Below are positions 1 through 7,563 of a DNA stretch of 64,000 bases, one piece after another. This stretch comes from Chloroflexota bacterium. GTDB taxonomy: Bacteria; Chloroflexota; Anaerolineae; Anaerolineales; Villigracilaceae. The translations under genes were made by a program, and so were the position numbers. Position 1 is the first letter of the stretch; each line of letters starts with the position of its first letter. Under the pieces are notes generated by a model that ran no database searches, was not told where the DNA came from, and was given only the letters and a program-made list of their open reading frames with translations. Where the stretch lies: positions 558,001 to 622,000 of the forward strand of contig JAIOOU010000003.1 of the NCBI GenBank assembly GCA_021414245.1, in the 5' to 3' direction.

Positions 1-445
1 CATATGAAATCGTCCAGAGATGAACGAAGACGAAGAAAATCTTTTCATTTAATAGCAGATAAGCAAAATTATAGGTGAAAGTCAGCAATCCCGCCCCGTG
101 TTTCAAGATGTCGTTGTTCCAGCCCTGATCTTGAACGATAAAAAGAGTGGCGAATACCAGGTAAAAGAAATATAACGGCCAAATTCTCAGAGTGCGGCGA
201 ATGTAAAAATAACGAATGTTGATAGCTTGAGTTTGTTGATGTTCAAGGACGAGCAGTTTTGTAATGAGAAAAGCCGACAGGCAAAAGAACAGGTCAACAC
301 CGATCCAGCCGTATTCATGCAGGGCGGTCCAGATGCGGCTTGATTCTAAATACGGGGCATTATGAATGAAGACCAATAAGAAAGCAAAGAAGCGCAGGCC
401 GTCCAGTTCCGGGTAATAGAAGCGTTGAGTCTGGGAGTCTGCCAT
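1..445 (-). CDS. Acyltransferase 3 (OafA/YrhL-like) family protein, C-terminus cut by window edge
   Basis: Reading the minus strand from an ATG at 443-445 gives an open frame of about 148 codons that runs off the left edge without a stop. The N-terminus carries the hallmarks of the acyltransferase 3 family: YPELDGLRFFAF, then a first membrane helix ending in a His (FIHN), then GVDLFFCLSAFLIT, and YIRRTLRIWPLYFF. These integral membrane enzymes O-acylate cell-surface sugars such as lipopolysaccharide, peptidoglycan or exopolysaccharide; the substrate cannot be told from this fragment. A TATACT box lies 7 bases before the ATG, so the mRNA may be leaderless. Family assignment is firm; only the N-terminal part is visible. 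Confidence 0.82.
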   Translation of the reverse strand, partial: MADSQTQRFYYPELDGLRFFAFLLVFIHNAPYLESSRIWTALHEYGWIGVDLFFCLSAFLITKLLVLEHQQTQAINIRYFYIRRTLRIWPLYFFYLVFATLFIVQDQGWNNDILKHGAGLLTFTYNFAYLLLNEKIFFVFVHLWTISY

Positions 446-452
446 GCGTCCA

Positions 453-458
453 AGTATA
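453..458 (-). promoter_or_regulatory. -10 box (TATACT) close to start codon
   Basis: On the minus strand TATACT is followed by 7 bases and the ATG of the acyltransferase gene. Transcription would begin at or within a base or two of the start codon. One of nine such arrangements in this window. Confidence 0.5.
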
Positions 459-581
459 AATGCAGGCGCGCCTTTTCCGGTCCTCTTCATCGGAAATCAG
501 GGACCTTTTGGGGAGCGGGGCTTGTTACCAATGGGTGATAAAAAAGCGGCTTGTTTTAATGCAAAAAGCAAACGCGGGAGC

Positions 582-587
582 TATAAT
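582..587 (+). promoter_or_regulatory. Candidate -10 box (TATAAT) for the SUMF1-like lipoprotein gene
   Basis: A perfect TATAAT lies about 53 bases before the ATG at 641, giving a conventional leader with a ribosome binding site (GAGGAGAG) just before the start. The only -35-like sequence nearby is weak (TGCAAA, 16 bases upstream). The rest of the 446-640 gap shows nothing recognisable. Confidence 0.4.
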
Positions 588-640
588 TTTCTCGATCGAA
601 TTCATTTTTTGTCCGTCGTAATGCATCAGAGGAGAGAACG

Positions 641-2308
641 ATGAAGAGAGCATTGTATTTTGTGTCGATCGTCAGCCTGGCGGCGGTCATCCTGTCGGCT
701 TGTTCCGGCAGTGTTGAACCGTCCGCTACGGCCGTGCCTGCCGCCTCCGAGCCGCCCGCGGCGGTCACCGAAGCGCCTGTTGCCACCGAAGCGCCCGTCG
801 TCGCCACTGTAGACACGGCTCCCACACTCCGGACCATTGACATCGGCGGTCCCGTGATGGAAGTGGGTGCCCATTATCCGTACGTGGACGGCACGGTTCT
901 GGTGGGCGTGCCGGCCGGTCCCTTCACGATGGGCTACAACAGTGTTGACAATCCCGTGCACGAAGTGACCCTCTCGGAATTCTGGATTTACAGCACCAAG
1001 GTCACCAACCAGCAGTATGCCTTGTGCGTGCAAAGCGGAAAATGCTCGCCGCCTGATCCGGTCAACGGACAGACCTTCAACAATTACCGCTTCATCAATT
1101 ACCCGGTCACGGGGGTCAACTACGATCAGGCTGCCTCGTACTGCACCTTTGTCCACGGACGCCTGCCGACCGAAGCGGAATGGGAAAAGACCGCGCGCGG
1201 ACCGGATGCCAACCTGTTCCCGTGGGGCAACACCGCGCCCCAGTGTGATCTGTTGAACTACAAGTTCTGCGAAGGCAAGACCAGCCTGGTCACCAAATAC
1301 AAGAAGGGCGTCAGCTACTACAGCGCCTACGACATGTCCGGTAACGCGCGCGAGTGGGTGGCCGATTGGTACAGTCCCACCTATTACACCGAGTCCGGCG
1401 CCGCGGCTGATCCGTTGGGACCCGCCCTGGGCGAGAAACGCTCGGTGCGTGGCAGCAGCTATCAGGACAGCGCCGACCCGTCCATCTCGGCGCATCGCTT
1501 CTCGCTTAAACCGACAGAGACTCTGCCGGATTTGGGCTTCCGCTGCGTTGTGCAGGACCCGACCTACTTCGCCCCGTCCTGCACGCAGATCGCCTATATC
1601 GGCACCGGCCCAAATGGCGAGGAAGCCAACTGTACGCCCGAAGTCAAATGCAATGATGTGAATATCACCCAGGCCCCCAACTGCACCGGCGCCCCGACCT
1701 GGCAAAAGTACACCATCGTCACCTTTGATCTGGCGGGTACACCTCCGGACAACTGGGCCAGGGAAGCTCCGGGTTGTTCGCTGCTGGGCGGCGGCACGCC
1801 CACCCAGGAAAAATATCAATGCGATCCCGGCGCGGTCGGCCCGTTGAAGGTGTACGGCTATTGCATCGACACCAAGTCGTGTGTCTCGGCCTGCCCGGAG
1901 CATTACAACAAGGTCGGCGATGTCTGCCAGTGGGACGGTTCCGGAACGACAGGAACGGAATGCCTGCCCGGCCAGACCTACGATCCGCTGACCCAGTGTT
2001 GTTCGGCCACTCCCGGAGTCGGCGTGGACTTCAACCTGTGCCCGGTCGGCTTCTATCGCGTAGGCGACACCTGCGTCCTCAGCCCGGTCACGGTCTCTGA
2101 GACCATCGTCCAGGATGTGATCTTCACCGACAAGTGCTCGCCGCCTGTGGTCAATACCTGTGATCCAAAGACCGACCCAAATTGTCCTGAACCGCAGGCA
2201 TGTCAAAACCCGCCTGTCTGCGTTCAATACGGTGGAACGTTGGACCCAACCTTATGCTGCTGTCGTTATGCCGCTGGGCCAACTGCTGGACCGTTTGCCT
2301 GCCCATAA
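641..2308 (+). CDS. Secreted SUMF1/formylglycine-generating-enzyme-like lipoprotein with Cys-rich tail
   Basis: 555 aa. A signal peptide ends in the lipobox LSAC, followed by an Ala/Thr/Glu/Pro-rich linker (about residues 22-60), so this should be a membrane-anchored extracytoplasmic protein. Residues about 85-305 form a SUMF1 (FGE-sulfatase) domain: VPAGPFTMG, a W-I-...-VTNQQY segment, VTGVNYDQAASYC, GRLPTEAEWEKTARG, FPWGN, YDMSGNAREWVADWY, VRGSSY and a closing LGFRCV. The family includes formylglycine-generating enzymes and many non-catalytic or differently acting relatives, so sulfatase activation is not implied. The last ~240 residues contain many cysteines in CxxC/CC patterns and match no domain I know; they may form a disulfide-rich module. 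Start chosen by the GGAGAG site 7 bases upstream. A strong terminator follows. Confidence 0.85.
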   Translation: MKRALYFVSIVSLAAVILSACSGSVEPSATAVPAASEPPAAVTEAPVATEAPVVATVDTAPTLRTIDIGGPVMEVGAHYPYVDGTVLVGVPAGPFTMGYNSVDNPVHEVTLSEFWIYSTKVTNQQYALCVQSGKCSPPDPVNGQTFNNYRFINYPVTGVNYDQAASYCTFVHGRLPTEAEWEKTARGPDANLFPWGNTAPQCDLLNYKFCEGKTSLVTKYKKGVSYYSAYDMSGNAREWVADWYSPTYYTESGAAADPLGPALGEKRSVRGSSYQDSADPSISAHRFSLKPTETLPDLGFRCVVQDPTYFAPSCTQIAYIGTGPNGEEANCTPEVKCNDVNITQAPNCTGAPTWQKYTIVTFDLAGTPPDNWAREAPGCSLLGGGTPTQEKYQCDPGAVGPLKVYGYCIDTKSCVSACPEHYNKVGDVCQWDGSGTTGTECLPGQTYDPLTQCCSATPGVGVDFNLCPVGFYRVGDTCVLSPVTVSETIVQDVIFTDKCSPPVVNTCDPKTDPNCPEPQACQNPPVCVQYGGTLDPTLCCCRYAAGPTAGPFACP

Positions 2309-2321
2309 GTTAGTGTAAAAG

Positions 2322-2357
2322 AAAAGACCCGTACAGTGAAGCTGTACGGGTCTTTTT
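2322..2357 (+). terminator. Rho-independent terminator after SUMF1-like gene
   Basis: A 15-base-pair perfect stem (arms 2322-2336 and 2342-2356, loop TGAAG) with A-tract and T-tract ends lies 13 bases after the stop codon at 2308. It could act on both strands. Confidence 0.9.
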
Positions 2358-2393
2358 ATATTTGACCTCACTACGGAGTTTTTAATTATTTTT

Positions 2394-2428
2394 TCTCGGT
2401 GTTTCCGTGTCTCAGTGGTTCAAAAAGG
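2394..2428. repeat. Possible dispersed-repeat remnant
   Basis: The stretch around 2394-2428 repeats degenerate TCTCGGTGT / TTCCGTGT / TCTCAGTGG units and ends in TTCAAAAA. It resembles short intergenic repeats built on CTCTGTG units that I associate with some environmental bacterial genomes. Seen only once here, so this is tentative. The rest of the 2358-2487 gap shows nothing else. Confidence 0.25.
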
Positions 2429-2487
2429 ATTTACACGTAAAAGCCTTGTAACTTATGCAAGAGGTCTATTTTAATTTTTAGTGTCCC

Positions 2488-3858
2488 TCAGGCGGAAAGG
2501 GCAATTTCCGGTTTGCGTTTGTGCCAGTCGGTGGCTTCCTGGTAGGCATAGCCCGCGCGCAGTACCCCGGCTTCATTCCAGGCGCGCGAGACGATCTGCA
2601 ATCCGATCGGCAGGCCTTCGCCCGAGAATCCGCACGGCAGCGAAAGAGCCGGCAGGCCGGTCAGGTTGAACGGTGCGGTGAAGCGTGTCAACTGGCGTGC
2701 GCGTTCCACGGCGTTTTCGCCTTCCAGCACCGGGGCGGTGATGGGCGTGGTCGGCAGCAGCAGGCTGTCGAATTCATCGAACAGCAATTCCATGCGCCTG
2801 CGCGCCTCGGCCTGGGTCCGCCGCGCGAGAATGTATTCCGTGGAGGAAACCTTCGCGCCGGTCTCGAGCCGCTGGCGCACGTCCGCGCCGAACCAATCGG
2901 GATGTTCCAGCAGGCGTTCGCGATGGAAGGCCGCGCCGTCGGCCTGGGTCATCAAACCGTTGGCTAGTGCGGCTTCCCGCAGGAAATCCACATTGACCTC
3001 GTCCACGCTCGCGCCGAGTTCCTTCATGACCTGAACAGTGCGGCGCACGGCTTCCAATACCTCCGGGTCCGCTTCTTCGATGAATTTCCCGACCGCGAAG
3101 GCGATCTTGCGTTCCTTCATGCCGTCGCGCAGGTGGCTGATATAGTCACCGGGCAGGGTCTTGACCGTGACGGGATCCAGTTCATCGTATCCGCCCATGA
3201 CCTGCAGCATCAGGGCGGCGTCTTCAACTTTTCGGGTGAGCGGGCCGGCGTGATCGAGATTCCATGAAAGCGGCAGTACGCCGCGCAGGCTGACGCGTCC
3301 ATAGGTGGGCTTCAGTCCCACCACGCCACACAACGCGGCCGGAATGCGGATCGACCCGCCCGTGTCCGTGCCGAGCGCGGCCAGGGCCATGCCGGTGGCG
3401 ACCGCCACGGCACTGCCCCCGGAGGAACCTCCGGGCGTGCGGGTCAGGTCCCAGGGATTTTTGCACGCACCGAAGTGCGGGTTGTTATTGGTCACGCCCA
3501 GGGCGATCTCGTGCGTGTTGGTCTTGCCGACAATGCGCGCCCCGGCCCTTTTGATCTTGTGCACCACATGCGCGTCCTCCTGCGGGATGTGGTCTGCGAA
3601 GAATTTGGAGCCGGAGGTGGTGCGGACGCCCTTCGTATCGTACAGGTCCTTGACCGCCACGGGAATCCCGTAGAGCGGCATGCTTCCGGTCCCGGAGGGG
3701 AGGTCCTCTTCGGGGGGCATGACGGTGATGAAGGCATTCAAGACCGGGTTGAGTTTCTCGATCTTGCGGATACAGGCATCCATCAGGTCCGCGGCGGTGA
3801 CTTCCCTGCTTTTTACAAGGTCGCGCTGGTCGGTCAGGGAGAGCAAGGTTGAGTCCAT
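2488..3858 (-). CDS. Amidase signature family enzyme (GatA-like)
   Basis: 456 aa. It contains the amidase signature serine-rich region GGSSGGSAVAVA (about residues 142-153), the second catalytic serine in GTDTGGSIRIPA, and the catalytic lysine in IPVAVKDLYD (about residue 70), so the Ser-cisSer-Lys triad is complete. The family hydrolyses or transamidates amide bonds; it includes GatA, the glutaminase subunit of the Glu-tRNA(Gln)/Asp-tRNA(Asn) amidotransferase, as well as stand-alone amidases. No gatB or gatC is nearby, so a stand-alone amidase acting on an unknown small amide is as likely as GatA. The gene appears monocistronic with its own TATAAT box 9 bases before the ATG. Confidence 0.88.
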   Translation of the reverse strand: MDSTLLSLTDQRDLVKSREVTAADLMDACIRKIEKLNPVLNAFITVMPPEEDLPSGTGSMPLYGIPVAVKDLYDTKGVRTTSGSKFFADHIPQEDAHVVHKIKRAGARIVGKTNTHEIALGVTNNNPHFGACKNPWDLTRTPGGSSGGSAVAVATGMALAALGTDTGGSIRIPAALCGVVGLKPTYGRVSLRGVLPLSWNLDHAGPLTRKVEDAALMLQVMGGYDELDPVTVKTLPGDYISHLRDGMKERKIAFAVGKFIEEADPEVLEAVRRTVQVMKELGASVDEVNVDFLREAALANGLMTQADGAAFHRERLLEHPDWFGADVRQRLETGAKVSSTEYILARRTQAEARRRMELLFDEFDSLLLPTTPITAPVLEGENAVERARQLTRFTAPFNLTGLPALSLPCGFSGEGLPIGLQIVSRAWNEAGVLRAGYAYQEATDWHKRKPEIALSA

Positions 3859-3867
3859 GATTAAATG

Positions 3868-3873
3868 ATTATA
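3868..3873 (-). promoter_or_regulatory. -10 box (TATAAT) 9 bases before amidase ATG
   Basis: Perfect TATAAT on the minus strand; the predicted transcript would carry 0-3 leader bases and no ribosome binding site is visible. Confidence 0.55.
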
Positions 3874-3931
3874 TCGAAAGCCGTGGAATTCAACATAGCC
3901 TAAATGTACTGTGCCCGGGGTAGAGGGGGCA

Positions 3932-3966
3932 ACAAAAAAGCCCCGTCATGAGGCGGGGCTTTTCGT
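3932..3966 (-). terminator. Terminator after the Flp pilin gene
   Basis: Stem of AAAAGCCCCG (3936-3945) with CGGGGCTTTT (3954-3963), followed on the minus strand by a T-rich run. It lies about 20 bases beyond the pilin stop codon and, read on plus, also ends in TTTT. Confidence 0.85.
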
Positions 3967-3982
3967 ACGTGGTCAATGCGGA

Positions 3983-4138
3983 TTAGAAGCTGCTGAGGCT
4001 GGAGTTGATTTTGCTGAATACGTTGCCGATGATCGGGCCGAGGATCATGAGGGCCGCAATAACGACAATGGCAACCAAAACAAGAATTAAAGCATATTCA
4101 ACAAGACCCTGACCTTTTTCTTTGGGTGAAAATAACAT
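3983..4138 (-). CDS. Flp/Fap-type IVb pilin-like peptide
   Basis: 51 aa when started at the ATG at 4136-4138, which has AGGAG upstream; an upstream in-frame extension lacks such a site. The short basic leader (MLFSPKEKG) ends in Gly, then QGLVEYALILVLVAIVVIAAL, the usual prepilin peptidase processing site with Glu at +5 followed by one hydrophobic helix, then a polar tail. Length and layout fit Flp pilins, the subunits of thin Tad-system fibres used in adhesion. No tad assembly genes (TadA ATPase, TadB/C, prepilin peptidase) lie in this window, so the pilin is encoded apart from its export machinery. Monocistronic with a terminator. Confidence 0.85.
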   Translation of the reverse strand: MLFSPKEKGQGLVEYALILVLVAIVVIAALMILGPIIGNVFSKINSSLSSF

Positions 4139-4342
4139 GGGGATGGATTCTCCTTTCGTTGGGATTTTCCGGAAAGGTCTTCCGGAATACAATGTATTTT
4201 ACATCAACCTAAAAATTAAAGGGTCTTCGTAAAGGCAAAAATCTTAACAGGTTTGTTAACTCGTGGAAAGCCGGATTCAAGGGGAAAATCCGCCCGATTC
4301 AAAACAAAATCGGACGCAGTGCCAGGCAAAGCTGCGGGTATT

Positions 4343-4378
4343 AAAACTGACCGGGCCATCGGCCCGGTCAGTTTTTTT
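4343..4378 (-). terminator. Bidirectional-looking terminator after formate-tetrahydrofolate ligase
   Basis: A 15-base-pair perfect stem (4343-4357 with 4361-4375, three-base loop ATC) lies just beyond the fhs stop on the minus strand. The plus side carries the longer T run, so it could also stop plus-strand transcripts. Confidence 0.85.
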
Positions 4379-4393
4379 ATGCAGACCTCTGGT

Positions 4394-6430
4394 CTAGAAC
4401 AGCCCAACCACGCGGCCGGTCTTCAGGTCCAGGTCAATATCGAAGAAGACGGGCCGGGTCCCCAGGCCGGGCATGGTGCGCATGTCGCCCAGGATCGGGT
4501 ACAGGAATCCGGCGCCGACCGAGGCGCGGATCTCGCGCACGCTGATGCGGAAGCCGGTCGGTGCGCCTTTCTGCGTGGCGTCGGTGGTGAAGGACAGGTG
4601 CGTCTTGGCCATGCAGATCGGCAGCTTGTCAAAACCGAGGCGCGTGTAGCGTGCGATCTGTTCCTCGGCCTCGGGCGAATAGTCCACGCCGTCGGCGCGG
4701 TAGATCTCGCGCGCGATGGTCTCGATCTTTTCCTTGATGGATTTCTCCAGCGAATACAGGAACTTGAAGTTGCTGGGTTTCTCGGAGGCGCGGATCACGG
4801 CTTCGGCCAGTTTCTTCGCGCCCTTGCCGCCGTCCGACCAGTGCGTGGAGACGACCGCATCCATGGCGCCCATCTTCATGGCCTCAGAGCGGATCAATTC
4901 CACCTCGGCCGGGGTGTCGGTCGCGAACGAGTTGACCGCCACGACCACGTTCACGCCGAACTTCAAGGCGTTTTGAATGTGGCGTTCGAGGTTGGGCAGG
5001 CCGGCGCGCAGCAGGCCGAGGTTTTCATCGGTGTATTCGGGGGCCAGCGGTTTGCCGGCCACCACCTTGGGGCCGCCGCCGTGCATCTTGAGCGCGCGCA
5101 CGGTCGCGACCAGCACCACCACCTTCGGGACCAATCCCGAATAGCGGCACTTGATGTTGAAGAATTTTTCCATGCCGATGTCGGCGCCGAAGCCGGATTC
5201 GGTGATGACAAAGTCCGCCAGCTTGAGCGCGATCTTGTCGGCGATGATAGAGGACTGTCCGTGCGCGATGTTGGCGAATGGTCCGGCGTGCACCATGGCG
5301 GGCGTGCCTTCGAGGGTTTGCATCAGGTTGGGTTTGATCGCGTCCTTCATCAGCACGGTGATCGCGCCGGCCACACCCAGGTCCTCGGCGGTCACGGCTT
5401 CGCCGCGTTTGTTGGTGGCGACCACCATTTTTCCAAAGCGTTCGCGCATGTCTTCGAGGTCGGTGGTCAGGGCCAGCACCGCCATGATCTCGGAGGCCAC
5501 GGTAATGTCGTATCCGGAGCGGTGTTCGAAACCGGCCTCGTCCTTGCCCAGCCCGACCTGGATCTCGCGCAGGAAGCGGTCGTTGATATCCACCACGCGC
5601 CGCCAGGTGATGGTCGACTCGTCGATATCGAGGCGCGCGAAGCGGCTGCGTTCCTCGGGGGTCAGGTCATTGGGATCCGTCTTGTTGATGCCGAGCTTCT
5701 TCAAGCGGCGCAGCATGGTGGGCGCGAAACGGCGCTTGCCTTTTTTGTCCACCGGGCAGAGCGCGTTGAATAATTTTTCATCGTCCTGCTGCTTTTCGTG
5801 CATCACGCGCGCATCCAGCGCGGCGGCTGTTAAATTGTGGGCCGCGGTGATGGCGTGGATGTCGCCGGTCAAATGCAGGTTGAAATCCTCCATCGGGATG
5901 ATCTGCGAATAGCCGCCGCCGGCTGCGCCGCCCTTGATGCCGAAGGTCGGTCCCTGCGAAGGCTGGCGGATGGCGGTGATGACCGTCTTGCCGAGGTGCG
6001 CGCCGAGCGCCTGCGAGAGTCCCACGGTGGTGGTGGTCTTGCCTTCGCCGAGCGGGGTCGGGGTGATGGCGGTCACGTCCACATACACGCCGTTCTTCCT
6101 GTTCTTTAGCCGGTCCAGGATCTCGAGTTTGACCTTGGCCTTGTACGGTCCGTACAGTTCCAGTTCATCCGGGCGGATGCCCAATTCCTGGGCGATCTGC
6201 ATGATCGGCTTGATATCCGAAGCCTGGGCGATCTCGATGTCGGAGGGCACCGGGCGCACCAGCTTGAGTTTGGTGGCCTTGAAGACCGGGGAAACCTTCT
6301 TCGCTTTGGGGGCCGCGGCAACTTTTTTGGCCTTCATGGCCGCTTTCGCAACGACTTTTTTGACGACTTTTTTCGCCGCGGCTTTTTTGGGCCGGGCGCT
6401 TTTCTTCGCGGATTTTGCTTTGGTTGCCAT
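4394..6430 (-). CDS. fhs: Formate-tetrahydrofolate ligase with Lys/Ala-rich N-terminal tail
   Basis: 678 aa from the ATG at 6428-6430, which has AGGAG five bases upstream. It ligates formate to tetrahydrofolate using ATP, giving 10-formyl-THF for purine and methyl-branch C1 metabolism. Visible motifs: [23 protein letters not shown] (ATP loop, about residue 130), [49 protein letters not shown], and the C-terminal [18 protein letters not shown]. Two oddities: residues 1-46 are almost only Lys, Ala, Val and Pro, like histone H1 tails; and an insertion ([10 protein letters not shown]...[11 protein letters not shown]) present in eukaryotic C1-THF synthase ligase domains but absent from the ~557-aa clostridial enzyme. 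The catalytic part is complete. Confidence 0.95.
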   Translation of the reverse strand: MATKAKSAKKSARPKKAAAKKVVKKVVAKAAMKAKKVAAAPKAKKVSPVFKATKLKLVRPVPSDIEIAQASDIKPIMQIAQELGIRPDELELYGPYKAKVKLEILDRLKNRKNGVYVDVTAITPTPLGEGKTTTTVGLSQALGAHLGKTVITAIRQPSQGPTFGIKGGAAGGGYSQIIPMEDFNLHLTGDIHAITAAHNLTAAALDARVMHEKQQDDEKLFNALCPVDKKGKRRFAPTMLRRLKKLGINKTDPNDLTPEERSRFARLDIDESTITWRRVVDINDRFLREIQVGLGKDEAGFEHRSGYDITVASEIMAVLALTTDLEDMRERFGKMVVATNKRGEAVTAEDLGVAGAITVLMKDAIKPNLMQTLEGTPAMVHAGPFANIAHGQSSIIADKIALKLADFVITESGFGADIGMEKFFNIKCRYSGLVPKVVVLVATVRALKMHGGGPKVVAGKPLAPEYTDENLGLLRAGLPNLERHIQNALKFGVNVVVAVNSFATDTPAEVELIRSEAMKMGAMDAVVSTHWSDGGKGAKKLAEAVIRASEKPSNFKFLYSLEKSIKEKIETIAREIYRADGVDYSPEAEEQIARYTRLGFDKLPICMAKTHLSFTTDATQKGAPTGFRISVREIRASVGAGFLYPILGDMRTMPGLGTRPVFFDIDLDLKTGRVVGLF

Positions 6431-6545
6431 GGGTTCTCCTTGAAAATTATATATAATCAAACTGACCCTATTATCTTAATTTTAGGCAAAAAAAGCAAGA
6501 GTGTTTCGTCACTTCTTTTCCGGCAATTATGTCCTTTGGAATGCC

Positions 6546-7346
6546 CTAGGCTTTCAGCAGGGTGCCCACATTTTCCCCGTTCAGGGCGCGCCGCAGCTGT
6601 CCGCTCTCCTCGGCCGAGAAGATCTGCGCGGTCAGCCCCGGGTTCTTTTGGATCAGGTCCAGCATTTCCTCGACCTTGGCCTTCATGCCGCCGGTCACGT
6701 CCGTGCTGGCGGACCCGCCGATGCCGGCGCGCATCTTTTCATAATCCGACCCCTGGATCTCGCGCACGAGCTTGGTCCTGGCCGGGAAATCCTCCCATAC
6801 GCCCGCTTCGATGCCTGCCAGCAGGATGCGCGCCGGATGGAACTCTTCGACCAGAAAGGTGAAGACATCCTCGGTGGACAGGATGGTGCCGCCCAGGGCT
6901 TCGTCAAAGGCCACATCGCCATGCACCACCGGCAGCAGGTGCGCTTCAAGCGCTTTGCGGATGGTCTGGACGTTGTGCGAGATCACTTTTCGATCCTTCG
7001 ATACCATCGAAGCGGAAGGGGAAAAGGGCAGGGCCGCCACGCCGGCCTGCAGCAGGGCTTCGATCACATGCCGGGTTAATTCCGCGGCTTGAAAGCGCAC
7101 TTCGGTGAAGCCATACCACTGGTCCGCGGTACGCACGCCGCTGCGGGTGCCGTGTTTTTTGGCTGCAGTGTGGCCAAAGGAGCCCGAGCCATGTCCCAGG
7201 ATCAGGAGCAGCTCCGGGTTTGAGTCCAGAACCGTTTTGATCTCGAGCGCCAGCTCTTTTAATTTTTCGAGTCTCGCGGTGTAGGGAATGTCCTTGTCGG
7301 TGATCAGCGATCCGCCCAGTTTGAGAAAAACGGTTTCTTTTGTCAT
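6546..7346 (-). CDS. Isopentenyl phosphate kinase
   Basis: 266 aa, amino-acid-kinase fold. LKLGGSLITDK at the N-terminus, GHGSGSFGH (about residues 51-59, including the isopentenyl-phosphate-specific His), LPVVHGDVAFD, LLAGIEAGVW and STDVTGGM are the family signatures. It phosphorylates isopentenyl phosphate to isopentenyl diphosphate, the last step of the alternative mevalonate pathway first described in archaea and also reported in Chloroflexi such as Roseiflexus. No other mevalonate gene is in the window, although a Nudix hydrolase with some IDI-like features lies at 38836. The gene sits alone between fhs and a divergent membrane protein. TAAAAA lies 6 bases before the ATG, a weak leaderless promoter candidate. 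Confidence 0.88.
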   Translation of the reverse strand: MTKETVFLKLGGSLITDKDIPYTARLEKLKELALEIKTVLDSNPELLLILGHGSGSFGHTAAKKHGTRSGVRTADQWYGFTEVRFQAAELTRHVIEALLQAGVAALPFSPSASMVSKDRKVISHNVQTIRKALEAHLLPVVHGDVAFDEALGGTILSTEDVFTFLVEEFHPARILLAGIEAGVWEDFPARTKLVREIQGSDYEKMRAGIGGSASTDVTGGMKAKVEEMLDLIQKNPGLTAQIFSAEESGQLRRALNGENVGTLLKA

Positions 7347-7402
7347 GCGCGATTTTTACCACAGAACCCTGCCCTTATGGGATGGAAATTTCCCTGAACA
7401 CA

Positions 7403-7437
7403 TGTCATTCCGGGGAGTGCAGCGACGAAGAATCTCT
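7403..7437. repeat. REP-like dispersed element (GTCATTCCGGGGAGTGCAGC type)
   Basis: This intergenic stretch reads as a variant of the common environmental-genome repeat with core GTCATTCCGAGGAGCG followed by CAGCGACGAAGAATC. It lies between two divergently transcribed genes. The identification rests on recall of the family core. A related GTCATTGCG half-site occurs at 52911. Confidence 0.5.
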
Positions 7438-7550
7438 TTTCCATGGTTCGGAGCCTGCAGGATTTTCTGAAAACGACCTGTAAGCTTTTTCCGCAAACAT
7501 TGGGACCTCAGATTGGGATGCTTTTCAGCCGGCCTGGAAAATCATCATGC

Positions 7551-7556
7551 TATAAT
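7551..7556 (+). promoter_or_regulatory. Extended -10 box (TGCTATAAT) 7 bases before start
   Basis: TATAAT preceded by TGC forms an extended -10 element; the ATG at 7564 follows after 7 bases, predicting a leaderless mRNA. Confidence 0.6.
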
Positions 7557-7563
7557 CCCGAAT

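Noticed and set aside
626-2227. Long minus-strand reading frame opposite the SUMF1-like gene (533 codons)
   Set aside because: It mirrors the GC-rich coding frame, has a Gly/Arg/Asp-rich random composition and no recognisable domain.
4253-5773. Plus-strand frame of about 500 codons opposite formate-tetrahydrofolate ligase
   Set aside because: Composition is a His/Gly/Asp-rich reverse shadow of fhs; no ribosome binding site; begins before a terminator.
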